Assembly (NCBI RefSeq): GCF_014191255.1 | Contig: NZ_JACHWH010000005.1 | Span: forward strand, 186,001 to 250,000 | Direction of reading: 5' to 3' | DNA: 64,000 bases | Source: Amycolatopsis bartoniae | GTDB lineage: Bacteria; Actinomycetota; Actinomycetes; Mycobacteriales; Pseudonocardiaceae | Shown: piece by piece, positions 32,875 to 42,591 of the stretch | How the letters are laid out: every line of letters begins with the position of its first letter | Position numbering within the stretch: position 1 is the stretch's first letter | The notes under the pieces: generated by a model | Told to the model about the DNA's origin: nothing | The model's input: the letters and a program-made list of their open reading frames with translations, nothing else | The model's database searches: none | Made by a program: the position numbers and the translations under genes

Positions 32875-33117
32875 TTGGCACGTCACGAGGTCCGGCTCCC
32901 CCAGCTGTCGATGGGGATGAGCGACGCGGAGATCATCGACTGGTACGTCGAGGAGGGCGAACAGGTCGCGGCGGACGCGGACCTGGTCGAGATCGAGGCG
33001 GAGAAGGCGAGGCAGATGATCGTCGCCCCGCACGCCGGGGTGGTCCGCGAGCTGCGCGGCGAGAGCGGTGACGTCGTCGAGGTCCGCGACGTGCTCTGCG
33101 TGATCGAGACGGCCTGA
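32875..33117 (+). CDS. Stand-alone lipoyl (biotinyl/lipoyl) domain protein
   Basis: An 80-residue protein that is only a lipoyl domain. LPQLSMGMSDAEIIDWYVEEG is the N-terminal half, EIEAEKARQMI carries the lysine expected to be lipoylated at the hairpin turn, and APHAGVVRELRGESGDVVEV forms the second half. The TTG start has GAGGAGAAACC in front. Normally this domain is fused to the E2 acyltransferase; here no linker or catalytic domain follows, so it would act as a free swinging arm for the adjacent E1, with E2 and E3 from elsewhere. Confidence 0.85.
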   Translation: MARHEVRLPQLSMGMSDAEIIDWYVEEGEQVAADADLVEIEAEKARQMIVAPHAGVVRELRGESGDVVEVRDVLCVIETA

Positions 33118-33122
33118 GCCGG

Positions 33123-33152
33123 GTGCGGCCGTCCCTCTGGGGGCGGCCGCAC
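33123..33152 (+). terminator. Hairpin terminator after the lipoyl gene
   Basis: GTGCGGCCG and CGGCCGCAC form a 9-bp perfect stem six bases after the lipoyl gene, with extra G-C pairs around one mismatch toward the loop. No run of T follows on the plus strand. It lies between the convergent lipoyl and enoyl-CoA hydratase genes and may serve either. Confidence 0.55.
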
Positions 33153-33173
33153 TGTCCACGGTGGCCGGACTCC
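33151..33173. repeat. Short intergenic repeat, copy 1
   Basis: This 23-base stretch agrees with 42686-42708 at 20 positions, including TGTCCAC and GTGGCCGGACT around one variable base. Both copies are intergenic. Function unknown; the core GTCCACNGTGG is nearly palindromic. Confidence 0.4.
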
Positions 33174-33238
33174 AGCCACAGCGCCGGGTAGCTCACGGGC
33201 GGCGAGCCGGAACTGCGCCACCCACGCCGGTCACACCT

Positions 33239-34006
33239 CTACTCCGCAACCCCTCGGCGCCGGGCCAGGACCGCGGCGAACTCCGGGCCCGCCATGGCCT
33301 GTTCCTCCAGTGCCAGGCCGTAGCCGAGCGCGAGGGTCGCCGCCGCTTTGAGGTGGGTGTTCAGCACCGCCTTGGTGCTGCGCAGCGCGAACTGCGGGTA
33401 GCCCGCCCAGCGTTGTGCCAGCTCCCGCGCCGCCGCCACCGGGTCGGGCGTCACCTCGTGCGCGAGTCCCAGCTCCACCGCGCGGGCAGCGGTGAGCAGC
33501 TCGCCTTCCAGCACCAGGTACTTCGCCCGGTTGAGCCCGACGAGCACCGGCCACAGCGCGGCGCTGCCGTTGCCCGCCGTCACCCCGCCCGGCACGTGCC
33601 GGTCGCCGATCCGCGCCGCGGGCGCCACGAACGCCACGTCGGCGAGCGTGGCGAGGATCGCGCCCAGCCCGAGCGCGTCCCCGTTCACCGCGGCGATCAC
33701 CGGTTTTTCCAGCTCCAGCAGGGTTTCCACGATGACCCTGGCCTCCTGCACGGGCGTCAGCCCGGTCAGGGTCTCGAACCTGCGCGACGCGCTGCTGTCC
33801 CCGCCGCGGCAGAAGGTGGCGCCGGCGCCGGTCAGCACGACGACCCGCACCCGCTCGTCCGCCCGCGCGCGGGCGAAGACGGTGGTGAGTTCGGAGTGCA
33901 TCGCGTCGTCGGCGGTGTTGCCGTGCTCCGGCCGGTCGAGGACGAGCGTGGCGACCCCGCCCGCCACCTCCACCCGGATCCGCGTGTAGTCGTCCTGATC
34001 CAGCAT
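33239..34006 (-). CDS. Enoyl-CoA hydratase/isomerase
   Basis: A 255-residue crotonase. LTGAGATFCRGGDSSASRRF near residue 56, AAVNGDALGLGAILATLADV near 98 and IGDRHVPGGVTAGNGSAALW near 128 mark the fold; the usual GGG of the oxyanion loop reads GLG. The ATG is at 34006. A GntR-type box lies just upstream (34015-34026), and the GntR gene is next on the same strand, so this gene is probably co-regulated with the class III CoA-transferase at 34911. Confidence 0.9.
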   Translation of the reverse strand: MLDQDDYTRIRVEVAGGVATLVLDRPEHGNTADDAMHSELTTVFARARADERVRVVVLTGAGATFCRGGDSSASRRFETLTGLTPVQEARVIVETLLELEKPVIAAVNGDALGLGAILATLADVAFVAPAARIGDRHVPGGVTAGNGSAALWPVLVGLNRAKYLVLEGELLTAARAVELGLAHEVTPDPVAAARELAQRWAGYPQFALRSTKAVLNTHLKAAATLALGYGLALEEQAMAGPEFAAVLARRRGVAE

Positions 34007-34014
34007 GAGAGTCG

Positions 34015-34026
34015 ATTGTATGCAAT
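34015..34026. promoter_or_regulatory. GntR box 1
   Basis: ATTGTATGCAAT is an imperfect palindrome 9 bases before the enoyl-CoA hydratase start. It differs by one base from ATTGCATGCAAT at 34864-34875 and fits the TTGTATGCAA-like sites of FCD-type GntR regulators. Confidence 0.75.
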
Positions 34027-34045
34027 GGACCTCCCAGAAGGAAGA

Positions 34046-34765
34046 TCAGCGATCGAGGTCGGCCAGCAGCTGGTCGCGGCCCTGCAGGATGTGCTCGTGC
34101 ATCAGCTGCGCGGCCCGCTGCCCCTCCCCCTTCGCGATCATGTCGCGGATCAGCTGGTGGAACAGGTTCGACCGCTCCAGCTGGCGGTTCGTGAACTCCC
34201 GCAGCGCCTCGAAGACCAGCGGCGCGTCCACCGTGCTGCTCAGCAGGTGCGCGAGCCTGCCGTGCCGGCTCGCCGCGATGATCGCCGCGTGCACGCGCCG
34301 GTTCGCCTCCCCGATCAGCCGCGTCCGCTCCAGGTGCCCGAGCTCCCTGCGCCGCATGGCCTTGGCGAAGTCGCGGATGCCGGCGTCGACGGCGGCCAGG
34401 TCGTCCGCCGTGGCCCGGCCCGCCGCCAGCTCGCACGCATAGGACTCCAGCCGGGCCCGCAGCTCGTAGGTGTCGAGGATGTCCTGGCGCCCCAGCGTGC
34501 GCACGACCGCGCCGCGGTTGCGCGCGGTCACGACCAGCCCGTCCGCCGCGAGCATCCGCACCGCCTCGCGCACCGGCGTGCGCGAGAGGTTCAGCTCGGC
34601 CGCGATCCGCTGCTCGATGAGCCGTTCCCCCGGCCGCAGCCGGCCTTCCACGATCCACGAGCGGATCGAGGTGTAGGCGAACACCGGCCCGGACATGCCC
34701 TCGTCCGGCATCGGCCCGCCGCCGTACGCCACCGCCACGCTGTCGTCCCGCACGTCCTCGCCCAT
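34046..34765 (-). CDS. GntR family regulator (FCD/FadR-type)
   Basis: A 239-residue regulator. The winged helix spans about residues 28-95 (RLIEQRIAAELNLSRTPVREAVRMLAADGLV), followed by an all-helical FCD effector domain in which an Asp (EANRRVHAAIIAAS region) and later His residues (HLLSST, HQLIRD, HEHIL) may bind metal and a carboxylate ligand. The ATG is at 34765. It lies between two matching palindromes, one in front of each neighbouring transcription unit, so it likely controls both and responds to an acid or acyl-CoA of this pathway. Confidence 0.92.
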   Translation of the reverse strand: MGEDVRDDSVAVAYGGGPMPDEGMSGPVFAYTSIRSWIVEGRLRPGERLIEQRIAAELNLSRTPVREAVRMLAADGLVVTARNRGAVVRTLGRQDILDTYELRARLESYACELAAGRATADDLAAVDAGIRDFAKAMRRRELGHLERTRLIGEANRRVHAAIIAASRHGRLAHLLSSTVDAPLVFEALREFTNRQLERSNLFHQLIRDMIAKGEGQRAAQLMHEHILQGRDQLLADLDR

Positions 34766-34863
34766 TCCGCAGAGGGTACCGGGTGTGACCGGTCGTGCTC
34801 ACCACGCGACCTGCGGGAAACGAAATCGACAAAAGTGTTGACGGAGTCTTGTTCCGGGTCCGG

Positions 34864-34875
34864 ATTGCATGCAAT
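34864..34875. promoter_or_regulatory. GntR box 2
   Basis: ATTGCATGCAAT is a perfect 12-base palindrome 35 bases before the CoA-transferase start. A possible -35 box TTGACG lies at 34838-34843, so the palindrome would fall on the -10 region and a bound repressor would block transcription of the transporter operon. Confidence 0.8.
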
Positions 34876-34910
34876 ATGTGTCCACAGTCGAATTCGGAGG
34901 TGGCGCAACG

Positions 34911-36092
34911 GTGGGTCCACTGCACGGAACCAGGGTTCTCGAACTCGGCAGCTTCATCGCCGGTCCGTTCGCCGGGCAGCTGCTCGCCGACTACGGGGCC
35001 GAGGTCGTGAAGATCGAACCACCGGCCACGGGTGACCCGATGCGCCGCTGGGGCATCACCAAGGACGGGGAATCCCTGTGGTGGCCCGCGATCGCGCGCA
35101 ACAAGAAGTCCGTGACCGTCGACCTGCGGGGCGAACGGGGCCAGGAGCTCGTCCGCGAGCTCGCCGCCACCGCCGACGTCGTGCTGGAGAACTTCCGCCC
35201 CGGCACCCTGCGGAAATGGGGCCTGGACTACGAAACCCTCAGCGCGCTCAACCCGGGCATCGTCGTCGTGCACGTCTCCGGCTTCGGCCAGACCGGGCCG
35301 AACTCCGGGCTCGCCGGGTTCGGCAGCGTCGCCGAGGCCGTCGGCGGAATCCGCCACACCACGGGATCCCCGGACGACGCCCCGGCCAGGACGGGCATCA
35401 GCCTCGGTGACTCGCTCGCCGCGCTCTTCGCCGTCATCGGCACGCAGGCCGCCCTGCTCGAACGGGCCCGCAGCGGCCGCGGCCAGGAGGTCGACGTCGC
35501 CATCTACGAGGCCGTGTTCGCGCTGATGGAGTCCACGCTGGCCGACTACCATGCCGGTGGCGTGCTGCGGAAACGCAGTGGCAGCGTGCTTCCCGGGGTC
35601 GCACCGTCCAATGTGTACCCGACTGCGGACGGCGCGGAGGTCGTCATCGCCGCCAACGCCGACACCGTCTTCGCCCGCCTCGCCGAGGCGATGGGGCAGC
35701 CGGAGCTGGCGACCGACGAGCGCTACGCGACGCACCAGGCACGCGGCGCGCGGATGGCGGAGCTCGACGCGCTCGTCTCCGCCTGGACCTCCGCCCGCAA
35801 GAGCGACGAGCTGATCGACGAGCTGAACCGGCACGGCGTGCCGGTCGGCCGGATCAACACGGCGGCCTCGATCCTCACCGACCCCCACTTCGCCGCCCGC
35901 GAGATGATCCAGTGGCGGCGCAACCAGCACGGCACGGAGCTGCCCATGAACGGCGTCGTTCCCAAGTTCTCCCGCACCCCGGGGGAGATCACCCGCACCG
36001 GGCCCGCGCTCGGCGCCGACACCGACGAGGTGCTCGCCGCGGTCGCCGACGGCGAACGGCTCGGCCGGCTCAGAGCGGACGGTGTCGTGTGA
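34911..36092 (+). CDS. Class III CoA-transferase (CaiB/BaiF family)
   Basis: A 393-residue family III CoA-transferase. GTRVLELGSFIAGPFAGQLLADYGAEVVKIE at the N-terminus, NKKSVTVDLRGERGQ near 63 and the GISLGDSLAA segment near 165, holding the catalytic Asp, are canonical. I chose GTG 34911 with CGGAGGTGG in front; an upstream ATG at 34869 lies inside the GntR box and is unlikely. It moves CoA between acids without ATP. Its stop overlaps livG, so CoA activation is coupled to import of the substrate. Confidence 0.92.
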   Translation: MGPLHGTRVLELGSFIAGPFAGQLLADYGAEVVKIEPPATGDPMRRWGITKDGESLWWPAIARNKKSVTVDLRGERGQELVRELAATADVVLENFRPGTLRKWGLDYETLSALNPGIVVVHVSGFGQTGPNSGLAGFGSVAEAVGGIRHTTGSPDDAPARTGISLGDSLAALFAVIGTQAALLERARSGRGQEVDVAIYEAVFALMESTLADYHAGGVLRKRSGSVLPGVAPSNVYPTADGAEVVIAANADTVFARLAEAMGQPELATDERYATHQARGARMAELDALVSAWTSARKSDELIDELNRHGVPVGRINTAASILTDPHFAAREMIQWRRNQHGTELPMNGVVPKFSRTPGEITRTGPALGADTDEVLAAVADGERLGRLRADGVV

Positions 36093-36849
36093 ACGCGCTG
36101 CTGGAGCTCGACGACCTCACCGTCCGCTTCGGCGGGGTCACCGCGCTCGACTCGGTTTCGCTGACCGTCCAAGAAGGACAGATCTGCGCCCTCATCGGAC
36201 CCAACGGTGCGGGCAAGACCACCGCGTTCAACACGATCAGCCGCCTCGTGCGCCCCGCGTCGGGGACGGTTCGCTTCGCCGGGCAGGACCTCCTGCGCCG
36301 GCACGCGGCGGACCTGGCCGGGCTCGGCATCGCCCGCACCTTCCAGAACCTGGCCCTGTGGCCGGGGATGACGGTGCTGGAGAACGTGATGGTCGGCCGG
36401 CACGCCCGCGGCCGCGCCGGTTTCGCCTCGTCGGTGTTCGGCTGGCCCGCCGCGCGCGAGGACCGGGACCTGCGGGCCCGCGCCTATGCCATGCTGGACT
36501 ACTTCGAGATCCCCGACGTCGCGCACCGGGAGTGCACCGGCCTGCCGTTCGGCACCCTCAAGCGGGTCGAGCTGGCACGGGCGCTCGTCGGCGAGCCCCG
36601 GCTGCTCCTGCTGGACGAGCCCGCGGGCGGGCTGACGCACGGCGACGTGCGAGAGCTGGGCGACATCCTGCTGCGGCTGCGCGACGAGCACGGCATCACG
36701 CTGCTGCTCGTCGAGCACCACATGCAGTTCGTGATGGGCATCTCCGACCACGTCGTCGCGCTCGACTTCGGCCGCAACCTCGTGTCGGGGACGCCGGCGG
36801 AGCTGCGGGACTCCCCGCTGCTCGTCGAGGCCTACCTGGGGACGCCGGT

Positions 36850-36853
<4 letters not shown>
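36089..36853 (+). CDS. livG: Liv-type ABC transporter, ATP-binding protein
   Basis: A 254-residue ABC ATPase. Walker A is GPNGAGKTT near residue 38, the Q-loop TFQNL, the Walker B LLLLDEPAGGL near 170 and the H-loop LLVEHH near 207. The usual LSGG signature reads LPFGTLKRVELARAL here, as often in LivG. It begins with GTG in a GTGA overlap with the CoA-transferase. It forms a cytoplasmic heterodimer with the next gene product and powers uptake of a branched-chain amino acid or, more likely here, an aromatic or fatty acid. Confidence 0.93.
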
Positions 36854-37560
<707 letters not shown>

Positions 37561-37589
37561 CGTCCACCAGCCCAAAGGAGGGTTGTCCC

Positions 37590-38636
37590 GTGGCGATCAC
37601 CACCACCGGCAGGCCGGACGCGCCGCCGGGCGGAGCACGCGACGTGCTCGCGCTGCGGCGCCGGCGTTCCGCGGCCAGCGGACTCGGCGTCGTCGTCGCG
37701 CTGCTGGCGGCGTTCTCGGTCTACGCCGTGCTCGACGGCGGGTTCCAGCTGTACCTGCAGCGGGTGGCCGACGGCGTGCTCAACGGTTTCCTCTACGGCA
37801 TGGTCGCGCTCGCGCTCGTGCTGGTGTTCAAGGCGACCGGCGTCATCAACTTCGCCCAGGGCGCGATGGGCATGGTCGGCACGTTCCTCGCCTTCACGTT
37901 CGCGGAGAAGGGGGGCCTGCCGCTCGTCCTCGCGATCGCCTTGGCCATGGTGGTGTCCGCGGGCGCGGCGGCCGGGATCGAGCGCACGCTGATCCGGCCG
38001 TTCGACGCGAACAACCACCTCGCGATCACCATCGTCACGCTCGCGCTGTACCTGGCGCTCAACGCCCTCGCGGCGCTGCTGTGGGGCTTCGACCCGCGCG
38101 GGTTCCCGACGTTGTTCCCGCACGGCCCGGACGACTTCTTCACCCTCGGCGGCGCGCGCGTGTACTACACGAGCCTCGGCACCGCGCTGCTGATCGTCGT
38201 CGTGGTGGTGGTGCTGCAGCTCGCGCTCTCCCGCACCAAGCTCGGGCTCGCGTTCCGGTGCGTGTCCACCAGCGTCGAGTCCTCGCGGCTGCTGGGCGTC
38301 CACATCGGACGGACCGTGCAGAGCAGCTGGGCGATCGCCGCGGCGGTGGGCACGCTCGCGGGCTGTCTCGCCGCGCCGACCACCTACCTCGACCCGACGT
38401 TCATGGACAAGATCCTCATCTACGCGTTCGCCGCCGCCACCCTCGGCGGGCTCGACAGCATCGCGGGCGCGGTCGTCGGCGGGGTGCTGGTCGGGCTCGC
38501 CATCGCGCTGCTGACCGGCTACATCCCCGCGCTCAGCGGGCAATTCGGCCTCGGCTGCGCGTTCTTCGTCATCATCGCGGTGCTCCAGTTCAAGCCCGCC
38601 GGGCTGCTGGGCCGCCGCAGTCAGGAGCGGGTGTGA
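37590..38636 (+). CDS. livH: Liv-type ABC transporter, permease
   Basis: A 348-residue inner-membrane permease with about 8-9 hydrophobic helices, from GLGVVVALLAAFSVYAVL near residue 31 to CAFFVIIAVLQFKPAGLLG at the end. GMVALALVLVFKATGVINFAQG is the LivH signature, and the EAA-like loop lies at VHIGRTVQSSW. The GTG at 37590 follows AAAGGAGGG. The roughly 30-residue N-terminal extension before the first helix is Arg-rich and cytoplasmic. Confidence 0.92.
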   Translation: MAITTTGRPDAPPGGARDVLALRRRRSAASGLGVVVALLAAFSVYAVLDGGFQLYLQRVADGVLNGFLYGMVALALVLVFKATGVINFAQGAMGMVGTFLAFTFAEKGGLPLVLAIALAMVVSAGAAAGIERTLIRPFDANNHLAITIVTLALYLALNALAALLWGFDPRGFPTLFPHGPDDFFTLGGARVYYTSLGTALLIVVVVVVLQLALSRTKLGLAFRCVSTSVESSRLLGVHIGRTVQSSWAIAAAVGTLAGCLAAPTTYLDPTFMDKILIYAFAAATLGGLDSIAGAVVGGVLVGLAIALLTGYIPALSGQFGLGCAFFVIIAVLQFKPAGLLGRRSQERV

Positions 38637-39760
38637 TGGCCGCGTTCACCGTCGAAGAGGGCAGCCGCGCCCACCGCGGCCTCCGCTGGGGCTCGGCGGC
38701 GCTGGCCGCCGTGGTGCTGGTCGTGCTGCCGCTGCTGACCGGTTCGGTCGGCACCATCGAGACGTGCACGCAGATGGTCTGCTACAGCGTCGCGATCCTC
38801 GGCCTCGGCCTGCTGACCGGCCACTGTGGACAGATCTCGCTCGGGCACAGCGCGTTCGTGGGCCTCGGCGGCTACACCACCGTCATCCTCGTCGCCGACC
38901 ACGGCTGGCCCTACCTGGCCACCATCCCGGTCAGCGTGGTGCTGTGCCTGGTCGCCGGAGCGCTGGTCGGCATCCCGGCGCTGCGCATCCGGGGGCTCTA
39001 CCTCGCGACGGTCACCCTCGCCGTCGCCGCGTTGTTCCCCGTGCTCGTCGACAAGTTCCCCAGCTTCACGGGAGGTCCCAACGGCAAGTTCGTGCCCCAG
39101 GAGATGCAGTCCCCGGACTGGTTCTTCGTGGACCCCTACACCGAGACCGGGCCGCCCACGGACCACTACTACGCGGTGCTGGCCGTGGCGGCCCTGATGT
39201 TCCTCATCGCCCGCAACATCGTGCGCAGCCGGACCGGGCGCGCGATGCACGCCGTGCGCGACGCGCCGCTCAGCGCGGCCGCCTCGGGCATCCGCGTGGC
39301 GCGGGTGAAGATCTTCGCGTTCGCGGTGAGCGCCGCGTTCGCGGGCGTCGCCGGGTCGCTGCTGGTCATCCAGGTCCCCGCGGTCAGCGACTCGCGGTTC
39401 GACCTGTACCTGTCGATCTTCCTGCTCGTCGCGCTGATCGCCGGCGGCAGCGCGTCGATCACCGGCGCGGTGCCCGGCGCGGTCGTGTTCGTGCTCCTGC
39501 GGACGCAGATCGCCGACTGGGCGCAGTCGCTGAACCTGCTGTCGGGCCGTCCCGACGGCGGCCAGATCGTGGGCATCGTGTCCGGCGCGCTGCTCATCGC
39601 TTTCGTGTTCCTGTTACCGGGCGGCGTGTCCGACGGGCTCGGGCGGCTGCGCCGCCGCGTGCTCGAGGTCGTCCCCCGCTCCCCCGAGGGCTGGCAGCGG
39701 CACCGGTTCGCCGGGACCGCCGCCGTCCCGCCCGTCCAACCGGCTCTGAGAGAGGGCTGA
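38636..39760 (+). CDS. livM: Liv-type ABC transporter, permease
   Basis: A 374-residue inner-membrane permease with 8-9 hydrophobic helices. GLGLLTGHCGQISLGHSAFVG near residue 55 is the LivM motif, GIPALRIRGLYLATVTLA follows, and GRAMHAVRDAPLSAAASGI with SAAFAGVAGSLLV near 200-245 is the ATPase-coupling loop. ATG shares a base with the livH stop. Together with LivH it forms the channel. Confidence 0.93.
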   Translation: MAAFTVEEGSRAHRGLRWGSAALAAVVLVVLPLLTGSVGTIETCTQMVCYSVAILGLGLLTGHCGQISLGHSAFVGLGGYTTVILVADHGWPYLATIPVSVVLCLVAGALVGIPALRIRGLYLATVTLAVAALFPVLVDKFPSFTGGPNGKFVPQEMQSPDWFFVDPYTETGPPTDHYYAVLAVAALMFLIARNIVRSRTGRAMHAVRDAPLSAAASGIRVARVKIFAFAVSAAFAGVAGSLLVIQVPAVSDSRFDLYLSIFLLVALIAGGSASITGAVPGAVVFVLLRTQIADWAQSLNLLSGRPDGGQIVGIVSGALLIAFVFLLPGGVSDGLGRLRRRVLEVVPRSPEGWQRHRFAGTAAVPPVQPALREG

Positions 39761-39766
39761 ACCCCC

Positions 39767-41251
39767 ATGACGAGTACCTGGCAACGGCGCCTCGCGACAC
39801 TGGTCATCGGACTCGCGGTCGCCGGCACGGTCACCGCCTGTTCGCACGAGCAGAGCAAGCAGGCCGCCGCCACCAAGAAGTGCGGGCCGTCTCCGGCCGT
39901 GACCGCACAGTCCCCCACCCCGAATGACGGCACGATCCCGCTGCCGAGCACCGAGGCCAAGAACTGGGGCCTGAGCGCCGACGGCAGCTGTGTCTACACC
40001 GGACCGGGCGGCTACAGTCTCGACCTGTCCGGCTGTCCGTCCACCTGGGACAACAACGCCGGGATCACGCCGGGCGAGATCCGGTTGTTCACCAGCATGC
40101 CGCACTCCGGCGCGCTGGCCGCCTACGGCCAGATCGGCGATGGCATCAAGACCTACCTCGACTACGTCAACGCGCACGGCGGGATCGCGGGCCGCAAGGT
40201 GACCCTGGACGTCAAGGACGACCAGTACCAGCCCGACCAGACCCGCACGAACTTCGAGCAGGCGGTGCAGAGCGGCGACTACGCCGCCAGCTTCGCCGTG
40301 CTGGGCTCGCCGAACAACCTGAACCTGCGCGACTACGCGAACCAGAACTGCATGGGCCAGCTGGAGGTCGCCGCGTCCGACGACCCGTTCGGCGACCCGC
40401 AGAAGTACCCGTGGACCACCGGGTTCGGGCTCGACTACTACAACGAGAGCGGGATCTGGGCGTCCTGGCTCAAGGAGAAGTTCCCGCAGGGCGCGAAGAT
40501 CGCGACGATCTCGATCGGCAACGCGCTGGGTCAGTCCTATGTGGAGGGCTTCAAGCGGGCGGTCAAGCAGACGCCCGGCCTGAGCATCGTCGACGAGCAG
40601 ACCAACGACGTGTCCGCCCCCAACGTGGACAACGAGGTGACCAGCGCGGCGGCCTCCGGTGCGGACGCGGTGGTGCTCGTCGAGGCGGGCACGTTCTGCA
40701 CGCAGGCCATCGGCGCGATCGAGAAGTCGTCGTGGCAGCCCGTCGTCGTCGCGGCCCAGCCGTGCGCGCAGATCCAGACCACCTACGCGCCGCTGGGCAA
40801 GCAGGGCCTGACCGGCAACGGCACCAACGTCGTGCGCTACTACTACGCGCCGAGCGACCCGGACAACCCGAACACCCAGTTCGCCAAGCTGTACCACGAC
40901 ACCGTGCAGGCCGCGGGCCTCGACCCGGCCAACGCGCAGACCGCCAACGGCTGGTTCTGGGCCTGGTACATCGTGCAGGTGCTGCAGGACGCCTCGGTCA
41001 TGAAGGGCGGGCTGACCCGGGCGAACATCGCGGTCGCCGCGCACTCCTACGACTCGACGTACCCGTTGATGGTGCAGGGCGTGAAGGGCAAGGTCAGCGG
41101 CGTCGAGGACGCTTACCCGTTCGAGGCGGGCCAGATGTTCACCTACACCGGGGCGACCCCGGCCGCGCCGGGGCACTTCGAGAAGGCCGGGCCGCTCATC
41201 GACAACGAGGGCAAGCTCGGCAACTGGGAGAAGGCCCAGGCGGGCAACTGA
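39767..41251 (+). CDS. Liv-type ABC transporter, substrate-binding lipoprotein
   Basis: A 494-residue periplasmic-type binding protein. LVIGLAVAGTVTAC near residues 12-25 is a lipoprotein signal with the Cys in the lipobox, so it is anchored outside the membrane. PGEIRLFTSMPHSGALAAYG near 100 begins the first lobe of a Peripla_BP_6 domain, and DADAVVLVEAG-like and WAWYIVQVLQDASVM segments mark the second. It is longer than LivK proteins (about 370), with a Thr/Ser/Pro-rich region and extra Cys near the N-terminus. Ligand unknown; the operon suggests a carboxylic acid or amide. Confidence 0.9.
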   Translation: MTSTWQRRLATLVIGLAVAGTVTACSHEQSKQAAATKKCGPSPAVTAQSPTPNDGTIPLPSTEAKNWGLSADGSCVYTGPGGYSLDLSGCPSTWDNNAGITPGEIRLFTSMPHSGALAAYGQIGDGIKTYLDYVNAHGGIAGRKVTLDVKDDQYQPDQTRTNFEQAVQSGDYAASFAVLGSPNNLNLRDYANQNCMGQLEVAASDDPFGDPQKYPWTTGFGLDYYNESGIWASWLKEKFPQGAKIATISIGNALGQSYVEGFKRAVKQTPGLSIVDEQTNDVSAPNVDNEVTSAAASGADAVVLVEAGTFCTQAIGAIEKSSWQPVVVAAQPCAQIQTTYAPLGKQGLTGNGTNVVRYYYAPSDPDNPNTQFAKLYHDTVQAAGLDPANAQTANGWFWAWYIVQVLQDASVMKGGLTRANIAVAAHSYDSTYPLMVQGVKGKVSGVEDAYPFEAGQMFTYTGATPAAPGHFEKAGPLIDNEGKLGNWEKAQAGN

Positions 41252-42591
41252 TGGACCCGGCGACCGCCGGCGCTCGCGAGCTGGCACGGGCTCTCGCTTC
41301 GAGGTCCGTGTCCAGCCGCGAGCTGGTCCGGTACTACCTCTCCCGCATCGAGGGCTCGGAGCTCAACGCGGTGGTCACGCTGGACACCGTGCGGGCGCGC
41401 GCCGCCGCGGCGGCGGCCGACGAGGAGATCGCGCACGGGCGCGGCCGGGGCCCGCTGCACGGCGTCCCGATCACGGTGAAGGACGCGATCGCCACCGCTG
41501 GCCTGCGCACCACGGGCGGCTCGCCGGAGCTGGCCGGTCACCGCCCGGCGGCGGACGCGACCGCGGTGGCCCGGCTGCGGGCGGCCGGCGCGATCGTGCT
41601 GGGCAAGACGAACGTGCCGACGTGGTGCGGCGACATCCAGACCACCAACGACGTGTTCGGGCTGACGCGCAACCCGTGGGACCCCGGGCGGACGCCGGGT
41701 GGTTCGTCGGGCGGCAGCGCGGCGGCGGTCGCGGCCGGGCTGTGCGGGTTCGACCTGGCGTCGGACATCGCGGGCTCGATCCGGATTCCGGCGCACTTCT
41801 GCGGGGTCTACGGGCTCAAGCCGTCGGTGGGGCTGGTGCCCGGCGACGGGTACGTGGACCACGTCGGCGCCGGGCTGGTGCCGCCGGACGGCAACGTGCT
41901 GGGCCCGATCTGCCGCAGCGCCGACGACCTGGCACTGGTGCTGGAGGTGCTGACCGGCACGCCGGTGCCGCCGTGGCGGACCGGGTTCCGCGCGGCGGTG
42001 TGGCTCGACGACCCGTCGTGCCGGGTCGGCAACGCGTCGGCGGAGGTGCTCTCCGCCGCGGTGGACGCGTTCGCCGCCGCCGGGGCATGGGTGGAGGACG
42101 CCGAGCCGTCGGACCGGTTCGACGACCTGTGGCAGCTGCACCTGGACATGGTGCTCGCCGCGGTGGCCTACAACCTGCCCGACGAGGGACTGCCGCCGGC
42201 GACGGCGTCCCACCGCGGCTGGCTGGCCCGCGCCGAGGACCGCGCGCGGGTGCGGGCGCGGTGGGCGCGCTGGTTCGCGGGGTTCGACGTGCTGCTGTGC
42301 CCGGTGACGGCGATGCCCGCGTTCCCGCACGACCTGGACGGCGACATCGGCAGCCGGGTGCTGGAGATCGACGGCGAGTCGCGCCCGCACCTGAGCACGA
42401 TCGGCTGGTGCGGGTTGTTCAGCGTGCTCGGCCTGCCGACGGTGGTCATCCCGGTGGGCCGCACCGCCGCCGGGCTGCCCGTCGGTATGCAGGTGGTAGC
42501 GGCACACGGCCACGACGCGACGGCCATCGCCTTCGCCCGCTGGGCGGCCGACGTCACCGGTGGCTACCACCCGCCGCCGGGGGATTCCTAG
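41251..42591 (+). CDS. Amidase (amidase signature family)
   Basis: A 446-residue amidase. Lys in ITVKDAI near residue 76, Ser in GGSSGGSAAAV near 152 and the acyl-binding Ser in DIAGSIRIPA near 176 form the Ser-cisSer-Lys triad. The start ATG shares a base with the binding-protein stop, so the transporter and amidase are one unit. It probably releases an acid from an imported amide, which the class III CoA-transferase could then convert to a CoA ester. Substrate unproven. Confidence 0.9.
   Translation: MDPATAGARELARALASRSVSSRELVRYYLSRIEGSELNAVVTLDTVRARAAAAAADEEIAHGRGRGPLHGVPITVKDAIATAGLRTTGGSPELAGHRPAADATAVARLRAAGAIVLGKTNVPTWCGDIQTTNDVFGLTRNPWDPGRTPGGSSGGSAAAVAAGLCGFDLASDIAGSIRIPAHFCGVYGLKPSVGLVPGDGYVDHVGAGLVPPDGNVLGPICRSADDLALVLEVLTGTPVPPWRTGFRAAVWLDDPSCRVGNASAEVLSAAVDAFAAAGAWVEDAEPSDRFDDLWQLHLDMVLAAVAYNLPDEGLPPATASHRGWLARAEDRARVRARWARWFAGFDVLLCPVTAMPAFPHDLDGDIGSRVLEIDGESRPHLSTIGWCGLFSVLGLPTVVIPVGRTAAGLPVGMQVVAAHGHDATAIAFARWAADVTGGYHPPPGDS

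Noticed and set aside
33231-35930. An 899-codon minus-strand open frame
   Set aside because: It crosses the GntR gene, both GntR boxes and the CoA-transferase gene in wrong frames and has repetitive Arg/Gly/Ala content only.
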